NCBI GenBank assembly: GCA_018466975.1
Contig: CM031556.1
Coordinates: forward strand, 3,658,001-3,722,000
Direction: 5' to 3'
From: Sparassis latifolia
Lineage: Eukaryota > Basidiomycota > Agaricomycetes > Polyporales > Sparassidaceae
Length of the DNA: 64,000 nucleotides
Both the position numbers and the translations under genes were made by a program. Shown here piece by piece: positions 1-13,208 of the stretch. Each line of letters starts with the position of its first letter. Position 1 is the first letter of the stretch. A model generated the notes under the pieces. The model did no database searches. It was not told the origin of the DNA and saw nothing but the letters and a program-made list of their open reading frames with translations.

Positions 1-2634
1 GAAAGGGTGTGCCTGCCAATCAGAATGTAAGGAAATGCGTGTGACATGGAGAACAGAGAGTGCTTACTTCCGTATTGAAGACGTATTCTGGCCACACGAT
101 GTCAGCGAAGTGCCAGAGATGGATAGGAAACACCTACTGGACAAAGGTAATACGCTGGCATCGTCGAACAACAGATACAGATACTTCAGAGTCTCGCTCT
201 GCAAAGAACACTAAATATCAACATCACGGTAAGCTGAGCACAACTGACGCACCATTAGGAATGTCTCCATCTTGTCCTCATGCTCAACTGGCAGGCGGTC
301 CACATTGAGCACGCTCGCATACCCGCCGGATTCGACGCGGCAATGTTTCTCGATCGCCTGGAATATGTTCCAGCCATACTCGCGGTACTTGGGATCACCC
401 GTCAATCGGAAGGCAATGAAAAGAGACTCCACCGTCTCAGGACTTCGAGGAACGAAGGAACGAAGATGAGCGATATAAAGAAAGAATTTAGACGGGGGAG
501 CATACCGAAGGATATATCGTGCATCGTACGAATTGGGGCCATCAGGACTGTGATCACGCAGAGTCAAACGCCAGATGAATCAATATCGTGGTTGGACACT
601 TACCGTGCTCCTTTGATATACCAATCTTCTGGGGCATTCGACTCTGGGATATGATCTCCGGCTATTTTGAAGTGCACAATCTCGGGGGACAGCCCGCTGA
701 GAGAATGGCAATCTTAGCAAAAATTCATTAGCCCGGTAACTTGTCACCTACGTAGCCGTCTCGTGCGTCTTCATGCATGTGCGTACAAGCTCGATGCCCG
801 CCGTCCAATCCCTCTTGCCCTGCTCAGAGAGCTCGCCTGCAAGCGGAGGGACGGACACTGGCTGGACGACTGCACCGGTGGTGACCGCCCCGAGCATCAG
901 CGAGCCGCCCAGGAAGCACACGAGATGGTCTTGCTTCGGCACAAGACGCCAATTGCTGCAATGAACAGTTCAGGACAAGCATGGAGAGCGGAAATGTAAA
1001 CACTGACATCTTGCCTTGGCGGTTGCGTTCCGGGATGAGCTCGGAAGTGTATGTCAGTCCCGCACGTTCCGTCTTCTTGATCAGATGGGTGTACACTGAA
1101 CTCATGGCATCGTCATACATCTGCGGGGGAGGCGTGAGTAACGCTTTTGGGACACTGGGAAGACGCTACTCACAGTCCGGTATACAGGTTCTGTATAGTC
1201 CTGAAATTGAGATTAGCCCTTGACTGGATGAGTACGCGTAACTCTGATTACCGTCTGTATGTATTGTTTCCTGATATGAATGTGAGGCTCATACATTGAC
1301 TGATGAGAGAACACACATACAAGAGATATTCGTAGTATGAATCTGCGCGGGATCCTAGACGAATAGGCGCAACAGTGAAACGACCTTCATCATAGCTGTA
1401 GAAAGGCATCAGCCCGCGAGAATTGAAACAGCGTAAATGGCCTACCTCATGAATATTGAGGCTAGCCCAGTGGACATGGAGGTACGAGCGGCTTTGATCA
1501 CCTTCATCGCCTGACGCTAAGGCGTGAGCTCAAGTGCTACTTGATATCACGAGCACGTACATTCTCCACCACGTCCCAGTATATGTCCTCTTCCGTCAAG
1601 AGACTGAGGTACTTAAACTCCAGCTGCAACGTCGATACTTCCGCTGTACTAACTAACTCCTTGTTGTCCTTGCTCGGGACGCCTTTGCGTTTCGCCAGAT
1701 TCACCGACGACAGAGGTAGCCCAGACGGCGTGTCGAACGCAGGGAGAATTCGATCAGCCAAGTTCTTCGCTCTTTCGAGGAACACGGGGTCTTCAGTGAG
1801 ATGGTAGGCGGAGAGCAAACCACCGAGAACTCGTATTGTGGTCTGCACCATGTTAGCCAACGATGGAGCACCAGAATGTGCATGCACTCGCCTCGAATGT
1901 GTTGAATTCCCCATTTCTGTCGAACGTCATGTTCGTGGCGATCCAGTTTCTAGCGCGCGCGTATTCGTCCTTCAGACCCATGATGATCATTGAGTCAATC
2001 GAATCGACTACCGTGTAGCCTATTCCACCAGCATCTGTGAGGTTGGTTCCTGAGTGGCCAATGGGGTGGTATTCGTCATCGCCCATGGCATCCCTCTCTG
2101 GTCGTGTCAGTGGTGCGACCCGTCTGGTGTACATGGATTAGCTCACCATATGCGAGCCATGCATGCTTCCATCCCAAGCCATGTAAGCATCTGCATGTTC
2201 AGACCACACTGACGACGGCGCGGCGCACCTTGAACGCTACCACAACTGCATTTCGTTTCGGCAAGTCTGCGGAAAATTCAAGAGGACCGCTGCTCTTCGT
2301 CGCCGCGTCCCAGTCGGCGCTCTTCCTCCATGCCTCCAAGTAGCGTTGGATAGCTTCTAGGTTCTACCGTGGGAAGTGAGCGGTGTCCAGGAAGCAGCTA
2401 CAACGATGAGAGTACCTGGTATGCGAAGAAGCCCAGGGCCAAGAGCAGAAGGCCGAGGACGGACGTGAACTTCACTGGGTGTCCATTCGCACTGCCCTGG
2501 ACGTCCACGACATTGACCTCGCGCGACAGAGCAACGGGAAGGAGTATTCATACCGCTGGTTGTTTCTGCTTCCTCGAGGACTGCCGCTCAGTTGCCCTTT
2601 TCCTTTTGCGAAGAGTAGGCTCACTTGAGGTCAT
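1..2634 (-). CDS. GH47 alpha-1,2-mannosidase, type II membrane (C-terminus cut by window edge)
   Basis: Class I (inverting, calcium-dependent) alpha-1,2-mannosidase that trims N-glycans in the ER or Golgi. The chosen start at 2634 (context CTGCCATGA) opens a basic cytosolic tail (LRKRKR), then after an intron a single membrane anchor (VKFTSVLGLLLLALGFFAYQ, about residues 38-58) and a stem. Family blocks follow across many short introns: HSGTNLTDAGGIGYTVVDSI near 2060-2000, FNTFE plus TTIRVLGGLLSAYHL near 1900-1800, KQDHLVCFLGGSL near 930, LSPEIVHFKIAGD near 690, PETVESLFIAFRLTGD near 430, then DKMETFL | SETLKYLYLLF and KYVFNTEAHPF at the extreme left. That last block is the conserved GH47 end, so only a short C-terminus is missing. 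All exon joins I checked are in frame. Nothing suggests inactivation. Exact intron borders in the middle are approximate. Confidence 0.92.
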
Positions 2635-4529
2635 GGCAGTGTGAAAGATATGAGCTGGCACCGGCGCCGGCAGACGGGTGGCAGAAGCAGGCTTCGTCTA
2701 ACTTTCTGGAGTATACGTGTACAGTCGTGTTCTCGCAGTGGAGGAAAGAAGATGGTACCAGCGTGTGGTAACATAATTGGGGAAACTGCGCAAGCGCAGT
2801 TGCGGACAACATCAGACGGATTGCTATCTAACTATCGTGCACACAGCACTGTCTACCGATGGCCCGGGAAGAGCTTGCATTTCGGAATCATAAGGATGTG
2901 TCTAGGGTGGATCGTGAAGCTTTGAAGCTCTGAAGTAAGTTCCAAGAATTCGAATATGTACAGTAGTACATCGATATCGACGGCGCCTTTCAGACACGGA
3001 TATCCTGAGGAACGAAGGTTGAAGCAGAGTGTCAGTCTATCTTTGGGAGACTAGTCGCCCCAGCCGACAGCTGTGATCTTCGTCGATCATCGTGTCGATC
3101 GCCTTCATTACTGTACTAGACGGTCGGTGTGGCGTCGTGGCGGAGGAGGGAGGCCTGGAGGCACTGATGCCCCAAAGTATACGCAGTAAAGTCATGTATA
3201 GACGTACAAACAATATCGTGTCTCTGGTTCTCTACACAAGGTGACAAGCCGTATGTTTTTGAGCCATCTCGTGATCATGTCCCTGCGACACCGTCGACGT
3301 CAGTAGGCTCTGTGGGTTATCAAACGTACCTGAGTCACTTCGGGTTGGTCGTGAGGAGCCATATGACTAGTTTTGCGCCGTTAAGTTCGGGTTTTAGCCA
3401 GACAGGAAGAGAAACCCACCCAGTCTTGTGGACCTGGACAAACGTGACGTTTCCAGAGCGCTGCGCACTTCACCTCCCACCATGCCTGAGTGCAAGGTCT
3501 TCCAAGGCATCGACGGTGAACGTTGGAATTTCGCATGGAATAACTGTGCCACCCAGCGCTCGATGCTCTGACAACAACAGGTCAAAAATGAAGCATAAAT
3601 ATGAGCATCTTCTGGAGATCATACAGTGGGCGGCCACCGATCATGTAATTGCAGAGACCATCTGCAGGGCGCAAAACTTCAGCGCAGGGATACATAGAAC
3701 CGTTGAGAATATTCTCTTCATACCTGTGTTCCCAGCATACACGAGCGAGCAAGCGCCACCGTTAATCAACTCCGGTAATAACTTGAATGCGGCGCCGTTA
3801 TGCATAAACTGGCTTTGCTTGTACTAGAACGCCAGGTTGACCTTGGTGTTGCATACCTGAAACCTCTGCGGAGAGTCATCGACGTCCGATTCCTTCTTAT
3901 TTAAAAGATCGTTCCTCTGTCAGCACGGAGAGATTAGTTCTCTTCACCCCCGGACGTGGAGAGAATTCCGGCTCTTTGTTCTTCTGATGAACGTTCAACG
4001 AACCTTGAAGATGAGCGATTGTTGGACCCCAGTGTCCACCCCAACTCTCTGCCGCGAGATGGAACGGTGCGGACGCATACCGAGAAAACCGGGTCGTGAA
4101 GAGCAGGAGAAATGCATACACGTCGACCGCCAAGTCTGCGACTGTATCGACCGGGATCCGTCAGACGCGTACGAGAACCCCAGTGGGCTCATCAAGAAAT
4201 ATCATGTTGGCATGCTGATTCCTATTGTAAGCCGTGGAGTTTCCTTCGTCGACAACAGTACATGGACCTAGTTCAAAAAGTAGCCCAGTGACGACAGTAC
4301 GGGTACATACACGACGATACGGATATGATCTGGAAAAATGCAATGTGTATCTGCCAGTACAGCGGTAACCAAAATATGGACAAGCAAGAGGAGCGACGAC
4401 GTAAGCAAAGCGTAGCGAGAAGCATACTTAGATAGCATTGACAACGAGTATATGAAAATGTGAGAAACGTATTGGTATGCATAGACGAATAACACCGCAG
4501 TGGAGTCCATTGAGGAGGGCAGGTGTGCA
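2635..4529. other. Intergenic stretch, no supported gene
   Basis: It lies between the 5' end of the mannosidase and the 3' end of the first C2H2 gene. A 171-codon open frame on the plus strand (about 3312-3827) and several shorter ones have no recognisable domain, no intron-compatible extension and a composition like background. I see nothing else in this span. Confidence 0.5.
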
Positions 4530-5681
4530 TCAGCCCCACCTAAGCTTCACTGAAGGATCTCGTCCCGATCCTGACTCGAAGATGATATTGTCGAGAGAAA
4601 TCAGTGCAGCGTTCGATGATGTACTAACTGAAGCCCGTGGTGCGATCTGATGCGATTGCGGAGGTTCGACCTGACCAGCTGCCGACCCTCTAGCAGATAA
4701 GGGAAGGGGCTCGACCGGTGGAGCTTCCCCAGAGGCGGTCGTCTCAACTTCGTCAGACGGTGTTGTAGCGGGAGCAGTGGCGGTGTCCTCCTGATCCGAC
4801 ATATCCAAGACAATGCAGTCGTGTTCTGCTCGTTCGCAGGTGCGCACCCTCGCGCGGCTGGCAGCGGCAACTGCGACTTTGGCATACGCCTTGAAGAGTT
4901 TTTTGTTCGCCATTTCTTCTCCCGCGTAGTTCGTCGAGCAGTCGAAGTGGGTCTGGACAGGCTTATGTTTCCTCAGGTGCTGCAACATATTGTCCTCCCG
5001 AGAAAATGGCTTCTGACAGAAACGATATCGACATTTAAAGGCTGAAAGTACGTGAGATATAAAAATTACTGCTAGAGACAGGTGAACGTACGCTTCTCGT
5101 GAGTATGTACGGATTGAATATGCCGCTCCAGATGGTAAGAACGTTTAAACACTTTGCGGCAGCTTTCAACTTCGCATGTGTATGTCCTACCCAGCCTCAC
5201 GCCCATTGCTTTTGTGGGTACACTCCGTCCGTGCGTCTTCTTTGAAAGATTCGGGACAGGAATCTTCCCAGCTTGCATTCGCTGGGGACCGCGGCGGTAT
5301 TCCCAATCGAGTTGTTCAAGTTCCCCCTTGTAATTATATGAGAACTTCCGACCCTGGATCCAGATCAAATCGTCCTTGTAGGCTTCCAATTGATCCTCCT
5401 CAAGTATAGCCGTCTTCGTCTTCTTGGAGACTGTAGGCAGGTACTTCGGAACTGGCAGAGATATAGGCTCTATCCTGGAACTGTCGTCCGAAGCAAGTTC
5501 TGGAGGTGCTCGCTTGAGTGGACCACGAGCAATGAAGGACAATGGCTTGGACGAAGAAGGCATCACAGGAGTCTCGTCCTGTTGTTGCATATCAGTGTGA
5601 CGGCAGCAACACATGAGACGTATGGCTTACCCATGTCACTTGCAACGTCCAGTCATTCGGATGCGGAGGGTCGCGCCGCAT
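4530..5681 (-). CDS. C2H2 zinc-finger transcription factor (copy 1)
   Basis: Putative DNA-binding regulator of about 350 residues with two tandem C2H2 fingers. The first (YTCEVESCRKVFKRSYHLER, then HIQSVH) and the second (FKCRYRFCQKPFSREDNMLQ, then HLRKH) are joined by a THEKPF linker. A 49-nt intron (GTACGT..TTTCAG) splits the linker codon AAG C|CC. Ahead of the fingers is the block IPVPNLSKKTHGRSVPT. A Ser/Thr/Pro-rich acidic tail of about 150 residues follows. The ATG at 5681 (MRRDPPHPNDW) is chosen because it joins through a clean intron (GTAAGC..CAACAACAG) to DETPVMPSSS. An upstream non-coding exon is possible. The gene is closely related in architecture to the gene at 13209-14873. No target genes can be inferred. 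Confidence 0.85.
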
Positions 5682-6158
5682 TGCAACAGATATCCAGAGG
5701 AATGAGAATTCTGAGAAGGCATGAAGATTGATTTCAGAACGTAACAGTGGGGAGAACAGCAAAGTCCGACTCGTACTGTGGCGCAAGAATACTCTATGGA
5801 GCGGGAGGTTATCTGACAACCTTGACGTCTACGTATACCAGGGGGCACCCACCGGGACTTTCCGTGACTCCAACCCCTGTGGTTGTTGTCCCTCCACTGG
5901 TGTACGGGGTCCATTTCTATCTTTTTCAAGCACTTTCGCTCAACTTTCTGACTACACATAACCTGGGCCACTTTGTGCGCTCGGAATCTCGGGATATGTT
6001 CTTCACATGTGTATACAGTACCTCCGGCAAAACTTTGAGATATTCCTCCGCTGTTCGAGTTCACAGCCGTTGTCGAGGGCAGTGGCGTTCAGGCTTTGGA
6101 CCCGATGAGATAAGATAAAGAACATGACGCCGTGCATCTCTTTCCTTCATATCTTCCA

Positions 6159-6620
6159 ATGCAAATGTCAGGCATTTCCGTCCTGAATCCTGGATATCCA
6201 CCCGTACTACTCGCGCTCAGAACCGGTGAACAAGCATGGGCACATTACAATTCATCATCTGGGAATATGAAGACCAATGTCCCTATCCATTGCTCTCTCT
6301 GTCCTCCCACAGCATCGGGTCAACCTCGGACCATATGGAAGTACAACACACTGTTCCACATCACTATGGAGCACTCGAAAGAGGACGGAACGCTACCACC
6401 AATCGCCCCGCAACTTCTCGTGGACATGCATATCTCACGAGCCGAAGAAGCATTCATGGAGATTGACAAGCAGGTTACTGAAGAGTGGAGGTTGGAAAAT
6501 GAAATTCCGAATACTGATGTGATAGAAGAGACGCGCGAAGGGCTCGCGCAGAAGAGGAATAGAGCACCGTCGACAGTAGTTAAACAGCCTCGCAGGAAGG
6601 CGGCAAGGTATGGTACTTAG
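6159..6620 (+). CDS. Small zinc-finger-like protein or exon fragment
   Basis: An open frame of 154 codons from the first in-frame ATG at 6159. It contains a Cys/His arrangement (CSLCPP ... KYNTLFHITMEH) that resembles a single degenerate C2H2 unit, followed by IAPQLLVDMHISRAEEAFM and a basic tail (PRRKAARYGT). Similar blocks occur in repetitive, transposon-associated proteins of agaricomycetes; that is a family impression, not a search result. The frame is open only back to about 6114, so it may be the last exon of a longer, partly lost gene. Function unknown. Confidence 0.45.
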   Translation: MQMSGISVLNPGYPPVLLALRTGEQAWAHYNSSSGNMKTNVPIHCSLCPPTASGQPRTIWKYNTLFHITMEHSKEDGTLPPIAPQLLVDMHISRAEEAFMEIDKQVTEEWRLENEIPNTDVIEETREGLAQKRNRAPSTVVKQPRRKAARYGT

Positions 6621-6639
6621 TAGTAGATCTATCGCGTTA

Positions 6640-8600
6640 TCTCATCTATTTCCATATCGGGCTCGGGGTAGGAGATCCAGTGCACGGGGTCCTCCTCTTC
6701 ACTTTTTCGGGTTGAGGTCGATAATTTCCCGGCTGGTTGCCCCCTGACGTATACGTAGATCTCAAACTAGTGTCAAACCGGCACTTGGCTGGCACAGATT
6801 CAACCCTGTCACGCCGGTGCGTGACTCGGAAGGCCGCTGAGGGTGCCGTGTAGCACTTCGGATCATAACGGAATGAATGCACTCTCATCCCAATATGGTC
6901 GGCTAAGTTTAGCCGTGTGCAGATGGTCAGATATTGGCAAATGCCATTCTTTATATGTATATCAAGTTTCTTCGCCCATTGAGCCAACCATGACTGAACC
7001 GTCGTCAACAACGCTGTCAAAAAACCAGGCCACCGCCCTCCTTCGCCCCGTCCCAATACGAACTTGTAGTCATTAAGCACAAGGTCCTCTAGGCCGTATC
7101 CGAGAAGATTTAACTTACTGCCGACCAGGGGAATATGCGCACCGCTTGGGCAGAGTGAGAATGCGGAGACTCTTCCCCTACTTCTAGTGAGTGCAGTGGC
7201 AGCTAGTCCACAGACTTACGTGGCTCCCCAGGAGCATAGTTTACGTTGCCGGAGGCATCAGTGATGATTTCCGCTGAGACAGACGGAGTCGAGTCGAGTA
7301 TGACTATACTGTCATCAGATACTTGATGTAACTTTCCGTAATATATCCATTCATGGTGGGACATGTACTTACTGATCGGACACACACCGATTCGACAGCC
7401 ATGGGATACGAGCCACAAAACCAGAATCTCAGGTAAAAACGGTCGCTTCATTAGCTTCAGTAAAACAATATTCATTCCACGCTAGACACGCCTTCGACCG
7501 TGCGCTTTCGTGCTGCAAGTCATCGTACACCCGATGGGTTTCAGTGGCCGACATGAAATCTTCGCATAAAGGAGCCGTGGGACAGACTGAAAGTGAGACT
7601 CGCAGAGCTACGCTTACTCTGCCCGTTCAAGGTTACCACAAACATAGGCCGAATCAACCAAGGGGGACGAGTTCTACGGCGATAATATTAGTAGTGATCC
7701 GTTGGCAGTGCAAGAGGTAAAAATAATGTACCCAAGATATAGTGTCATGTATGGTGCGCGGGAACCCATAGCACTCACTCCCGATACTAACAGCATAGGA
7801 CGCAGCTGTGGCGTGAATATGAAGTTCATCCATGGGGTTGTAAAAGTCGTCTGGCCGACCCACGATGACGTCGAGAAAGCACTGGTTGCCGGGCCGGACA
7901 GGAATAGCATAATAAGGCAGCCGAATGACAATATTCAGTGGCTTCCCTGAGTCCAGCATCAATTTCAACGGACGTAGTCCATCTTCCAAACTTTGGAGGA
8001 TACAACGCCGGGCGAAAGACCGTCCCAAAGGGTTAGAAATCTGTCCTGTACGTTGCATGTTGCCCGTTTATCAGTATAATACATACTGTCGGAGCCGGCT
8101 GCTTACGAGCTGCAAAATGTATCCCGCCAAGCTTTCCTGAGTTGTAAATGTCTTGATACGGAACAAAATACCGAGGCGGCAATTATCTCCAATCTTCGTA
8201 TGTAAAGCAGGATTCGAACTGTTCGGGGATATAATTGCTCCTGAGCACATGTGAGAAACCAGCAGCATGGAATAATTACCGCCAGCTACAACGACTTCGA
8301 CATACGCATCTTGAGGAAGGTGTTGAGCAGCGTCCAACGAAGCCGTAATCACGAAGGTACAGTCTGGCACGTACAGCACCACTATGGGAGCACTATGCTA
8401 GGTAACAGATCTGCTCGTTATAGGCATTCACTTTGTACATTTACTTACCGTAGGTTTGAGCCTGGTGTTGCGCGAGAGCCGTATGCAACGACTGGCCTTG
8501 ACCAGCGTAAGAGTGAGCAGCTTCACGTGTGGGATGAACAACAAGTGTGAAAATGGACGAAGTAATAGAGGGCGGCCAGAAGCTCGTTGACTGCGTCCAC
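6640..8600 (-). CDS. Candidate multi-exon protein of unknown function
   Basis: Several minus-strand open pieces have protein-like composition and lie next to plausible splice signals. They include a piece near 8540-8450 (REAAHSYAGQGQSLHTALAQ), one at 8370-8105 (DAYVEVVVAGGNYSMLLVSH), one at 8046-7760 (ECYGF and NPMDELHIHATAASYAVSI), one near 7590-7440 (LCEDFMSATETHRVYDDLQ) and one near 7120-6950 (NDYKFVLGRGEGGRWPGF). The join between the second and third uses GTAAGC..GTACAG. I recognise no domain and cannot fix the start, the stop or all introns. It may be a degenerate or fast-evolving gene. The limits given are approximate. Confidence 0.3.
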
Positions 8601-8779
8601 AGAGTGACGAAAGTCGCTCACACAAGGCGGACATCGTTCTCCGTATTTTGTTACTGATGCAGATGGACAGCAGCCTTTGAATGCTATTGATCGCTAGTGT
8701 GACCTTTCGGCCCGCGAGATGGGGACTGGGGTCAGTATGTACTTCGCGCGCGCTCTTCGTCACTTTGTTTTCGTTCATT

Positions 8780-11700
8780 CATGGAGCCAAGTACTGCTGG
8801 ACGCATTGCTGAATACGGGTAGACTTTATTCACAAAACCATCCCAAGTCGGATATCTTCTTGAGGTTCCTGGGATAACGGCCGCTGTCACGGAGAAAACA
8901 GAGGGACAATTCGAAGGTCCTGGTGCACCGACCGATTCCTGCGGGACACCAGATCAACCGCTAAAGAATCGATTCGTTTGAACTGAGTCCCAGGGTGCAC
9001 GAGAAGGGCCCAGAACACACACCACAAACCGACGCACTTCTTTCTGCATAGAAGACCCGGGTGACAGCAACTCAGGAGGCAGATATGCGGAAGCAAAGGA
9101 TGTTGAGGGTCCGTGCGCGCTCTCCATGATCCAGGGACTAGTTTTAGCAGAAAAGAGACAGTGTTGAATCACCTTCTAATGGAATGTTGAGACAGGACGA
9201 GGAGTGCGAGAAGTAGCTGTGCCAAATAGGCGCCCAGTAGCCATGTGCCATATGTGGCGCCTACACGTGGTTATTCAACACCTCCGAGTCTTCGGCCGAA
9301 GGGCCTCCTTCTGGTCACAACCCCCCCGAAAATGTTCCTGATCACTTGCTTACCCCAAGACCATGCATACTGGATCCCCTCTGGCTCGTGGAAAGTGCTA
9401 GCGTTCAGGTACGATTAACTTGGCAGCAGCTGCCAGACAGTTCGCCCACTCGTGCGCTGCGGATTTTTTTCCACGATCAGGAGGGGTTGAGATCGATTTC
9501 ATGCATGTGATAGTGGCCGCACGGAACCAAAATCTCAGGTACCGCCTCGCAGAGAGACTCTGTATCTATCGTTAACTTGGGCTGCTCGTACGATCAATGG
9601 TGGAGCGAAGAATTTGAGGGTACTGAAACGGCGTTCGTAAGGAGCCAATTTCGGATCCTGGGAGGCGCTATGCAGCACCTTGATAGTCTGAGCGCGCTCC
9701 CGACCCGATGCAGTGTTCAGTCCAGCCCTGATACCGGTATTTAGCTCGTGCGTTATCTTGTGCCAATAGTGGCCGCCACGAATTCCAGTCCACTTGTTGC
9801 CAATCCTCCGCGATAATGACGGGCAAAGATAAGGAATATGCATATTTTCCAGACAAACACTCTGCAGCCACTGCACCAGTATACGGGTTTGCCGTGTGAG
9901 TGATCTCGTACATCGTGATTCGTGACCTCATAGAATGCGATCTGAGTGCAAGCTCCTCCCTCAGATTGAGATCCCATTTCCGTGTGATTTTTCTTCGACC
10001 GCAAAAAGCTGTGGTGGGCCGTTTAACTGCGCTGGCTCCACAATGACTCTGCAAGATGTTTGAATGTGGATAATTCGATCGTTGCGTGGTTTCTGCGTTT
10101 GTGCATGACTGAAGGGTAACGTCGATCATGTTCTGCACGGGCCCGCCCGGGTCCGCCCGTGCGGGGCATCGTTCCTCCTCGACATCACCTCCTCTGCACC
10201 GCAAGTGTATTGAACCCCTCGTTTAATCGTCGCAGCTAATCTGCCCACCCGATTCGCTCATGCCGAACGCTGAATTCCGTTAATGTTGATGGGCAGTCCA
10301 GCATCCAGGGATCCGTCCGAATCCCGCCAAGCTGGCACCCGGCCCGTGCTACATGTGCGGACCTGGTAACTGTAGCGGCTGCCACTGGCTCTGGGCGAGC
10401 TGCAGTGGGCAAATTTAGTCCCGTCCTTTGGCTGCGTGTACGACGCGGTGCTGCCCTGCGGGTTGTGTGGCTTCGCTGAGTCCTCGGATGCTCATCGTGC
10501 TCTCAGGCTCATCGGGATTTTCATCGCCGGCTGTGGACAGAGGATGCGAAGTATGGAGGACGTGCATTATTCTTGGTGTCTACATGCTGATGATTCCCAT
10601 GACAGTAGTACGTCGTCACTGGACCCACCCGCATACACCTTGCTTGACATCGGTCCTTTTTGTGCAAAATTTCTGGCCGAAACAGAACAGATATAGCCAG
10701 CTGGTTTATCTGAACATCTGTAGAACCCCGAAAAATGTGTTTCAGGCCAACTTCGCATGGTGTCAGGATTTCTCACCGGATTTGCTCTGATACGGCATCC
10801 CTGTGACCTTGTTTCTGGTATATCTCCAGTGCAAGCCTCTGGGTCTCCCACCTGGCCTTACCGTCTGTCAAACAAGCCTCGTTGAGCTCGTCGGCAGTCC
10901 TCCATCCCGATAATCGAGCCTTTACGGCATCACTCCGCGATACTACGAAGCGACAGCCCAGCGCGCTCTCAGGCGGCCCGACGGTCGACTTCTCCGTCCG
11001 CACACTTTCATACTGGCACATTAATCCGACGGCGTTCGCCCCTGCGCGGTCATCACTCCGCGAACCCATCGAGGCCTTCCATCCTTCTCTTCGCGCACTT
11101 CGATTTTTGCTTTGGACTTCGCTCGCGCGTGCCGCATTCCGCGGTCTCTCGCGCCAGTCTTCTCTCCGAATCGGAAATGGCGGCCCTGACGGTCTGGCGG
11201 GACCTCCGATAGTACCCTACAAAGGCGACATTCCAACGGTGGCGGTCTGCTCCGGACAAGGGTGTCTGCCAGGTCCTTCGCCAATCAGAAGGCTTGCAGG
11301 GATTCGCGGCACCTCCGCTCTTTTGAGTGTCTTGCGGCGATTTCGAGGGTGTTTGTGGCCGCCCGACCACTCCCGGATTCCGTCTTGCGGCGCGCTTCGC
11401 GCGCACCTCCCGTCCTCACGAGAGCCCGCTGGCAGTCTGGACAGGTATCCAACCATGGTCGGCCTGACCGCGTTCCGTCCGGACATTTCATCAAGGGTAG
11501 CTCATGCCCTCAGCGACTCCGAGCCAGTTTTGGTCTGGACGCCAATGCAGCCTTTATAAGTATTATCGGGGTCCTGGTCAGGCTGATTGCGATTGGAGAG
11601 GAAGGTACGCGAATCTGCTGTTCCGCTTCTTACTTCTCTTCGTAATGCCCACCGGGTTCTCGCCGGGATGTGTTAGGAACCGTCTTCATCGTTTATTGTC

Positions 11701-13208
11701 AAGGGCCTTTCGCAGACGCGAAATGAAGTCCATTCTGGTGCGTCCGTGCGTTACTTCCAGGTCGACCGGGCCACTGCGCACCTGACTATGACGCGCAGTT
11801 TGCTCAGGCTAATGATAACGGCCGGCTTCTATTACGTGTGCGACAAGAAGACCGATAATGATTAATGAACGCTGGACTGCGCTGGGACCTGCCTTGCGCT
11901 GTCTCTCGGTCCCGTCCTTCCGGTACGGGGGAAACTAACGTATGGCGTTGAGTAGCTCGTGCACCTTGGGCAACGCATGGCGTCTTTCGGAAATTACTCC
12001 ACCATCGAGAGAAAGTGCAAAGGGAAGAACGGGCATCGTGGGTATGGCGGTGGGCCATGGAGGCTTTCGTACGTGCGTGGAACGGCGAGCGTGAGAGCAG
12101 AATGGTAATTTGCTACGTTCTGGTATGGCGAAGAGGGATGTGAGCACGGAAAGGATCACTCTGAATGGAAAGCGGGGCAGAGGGCTGTGGAGGGAGATGC
12201 AGAGCCTCGTGTCCGGTGCGACACAACGGTATCGCAGCAGGCAGATATGCAGTGATGCGTATTATATTGATCATATCTTACATTCGTGGAGGGCGACATC
12301 ATGGATGCATCCGTAGAGCGTCGGGGATTCGGGGATTGGTGGAGGCTGGTGGGCCAATAAGAAGGCCTGGAGCGTCGGGAGTGGATAGTGCTGCTGATGG
12401 TCCGAGCGAGCAGCCAGGCCGCCAATGGCACAGCATACGCGGATGAGAGCGTTTCTACGTGGAATTCAAGGCCAATCGGATAAGATAGGTGATCGTGGAG
12501 ATGTGTCGAGGCCCAAAGCGGGATAGCCAGATTTGCACTAGACGCTGAATCGGAGATTGGCCTGGAGCTTAGATTCATACCGAGATGGCAAGCTCGACCG
12601 GAGCGGAATGAACGAGGCTCGGCCTAGCGCGGCGTCGCACGGGCAGCGGAGACTCTGAGAACGTGCGTCTGGGGGACCTATTGCCGCTGGATGGCCGTGC
12701 AGCTCGGTGGGACTGGGACGGAAGGGGCAGATGTTGCCGGGAGACGCGGCGCAGGTACCGGAAAAGGGAATGTGGAGGGACAACAGAGGTACACACGATG
12801 GACTGAACTCGAGAGGTCCGCCGGTCCGCCAAGCAATGACCGAGCGATCATCCAGGTCCGAACGCGGTGCGTCTGCGCTCGAGCCCAGATTACGTTTGAG
12901 GCTCTGTTCCAATTCCGTCCTTCCGTTCTTAAAGTCGTTGGGAGCGGCACCGTTCAGAGCAGCACGGAGGAGGATATTTGCGCCCCGGGAGACACTGCAG
13001 CAGACTTGCGCCCCGTACACATCGCGCACCTGGCGATCGCATCCGCTGAACTGAATTGGAGCCCAGCCTGCCCAGATACTCTTTCCGTCCAAGGATCTCC
13101 ACCAGGGCCCCGTCCAATCAGCTGTCGCGTCCGCCCCCGCGCCTCCCAGTCCAGGCCCAAGACTACTTTATATTCCATTTCCTTGTCGAATTATTCCTCG
13201 TTGCCCCC
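8780..13208. other. Long stretch without a supportable gene
   Basis: From 8.8 to 10.3 kb there are only short frames. From 10.77 to 11.65 kb the DNA is GC-rich and open on both strands (225 codons plus at 10882-11559; 117, 98 and 89 codons minus). The minus frames look slightly more protein-like (for example TADELNEACLTDGKARWETQ at about 10900) but form no family I know and cannot be joined. From 12.0 to 13.2 kb the GC-rich sequence upstream of the C2H2 gene is probably its promoter and leader; a TATA-like TTTATATTCC lies about 40 bp before its ATG. Confidence 0.4.

Noticed and set aside
3312..3827. 171-codon plus frame between the mannosidase and the C2H2 gene
   Set aside because: No recognisable domain, amino-acid pattern like random frames, and no splice-supported extension.
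8200..8225. tRNA-like B-box (GTTCGAATCC on the minus strand)
   Set aside because: No matching A-box or cloverleaf is present at the right distance, and the sequence lies in a likely coding piece.
10882..11559. 225-codon plus-strand open frame in GC-rich DNA
   Set aside because: All frames are open by composition here. The product has no domain and no convincing start, and the opposite strand is equally open.
13056..13208. Upstream in-frame ATG extension of the second C2H2 gene
   Set aside because: The extension is compositionally unlike the protein and contains the TATA-like element that fits a start at 13209.
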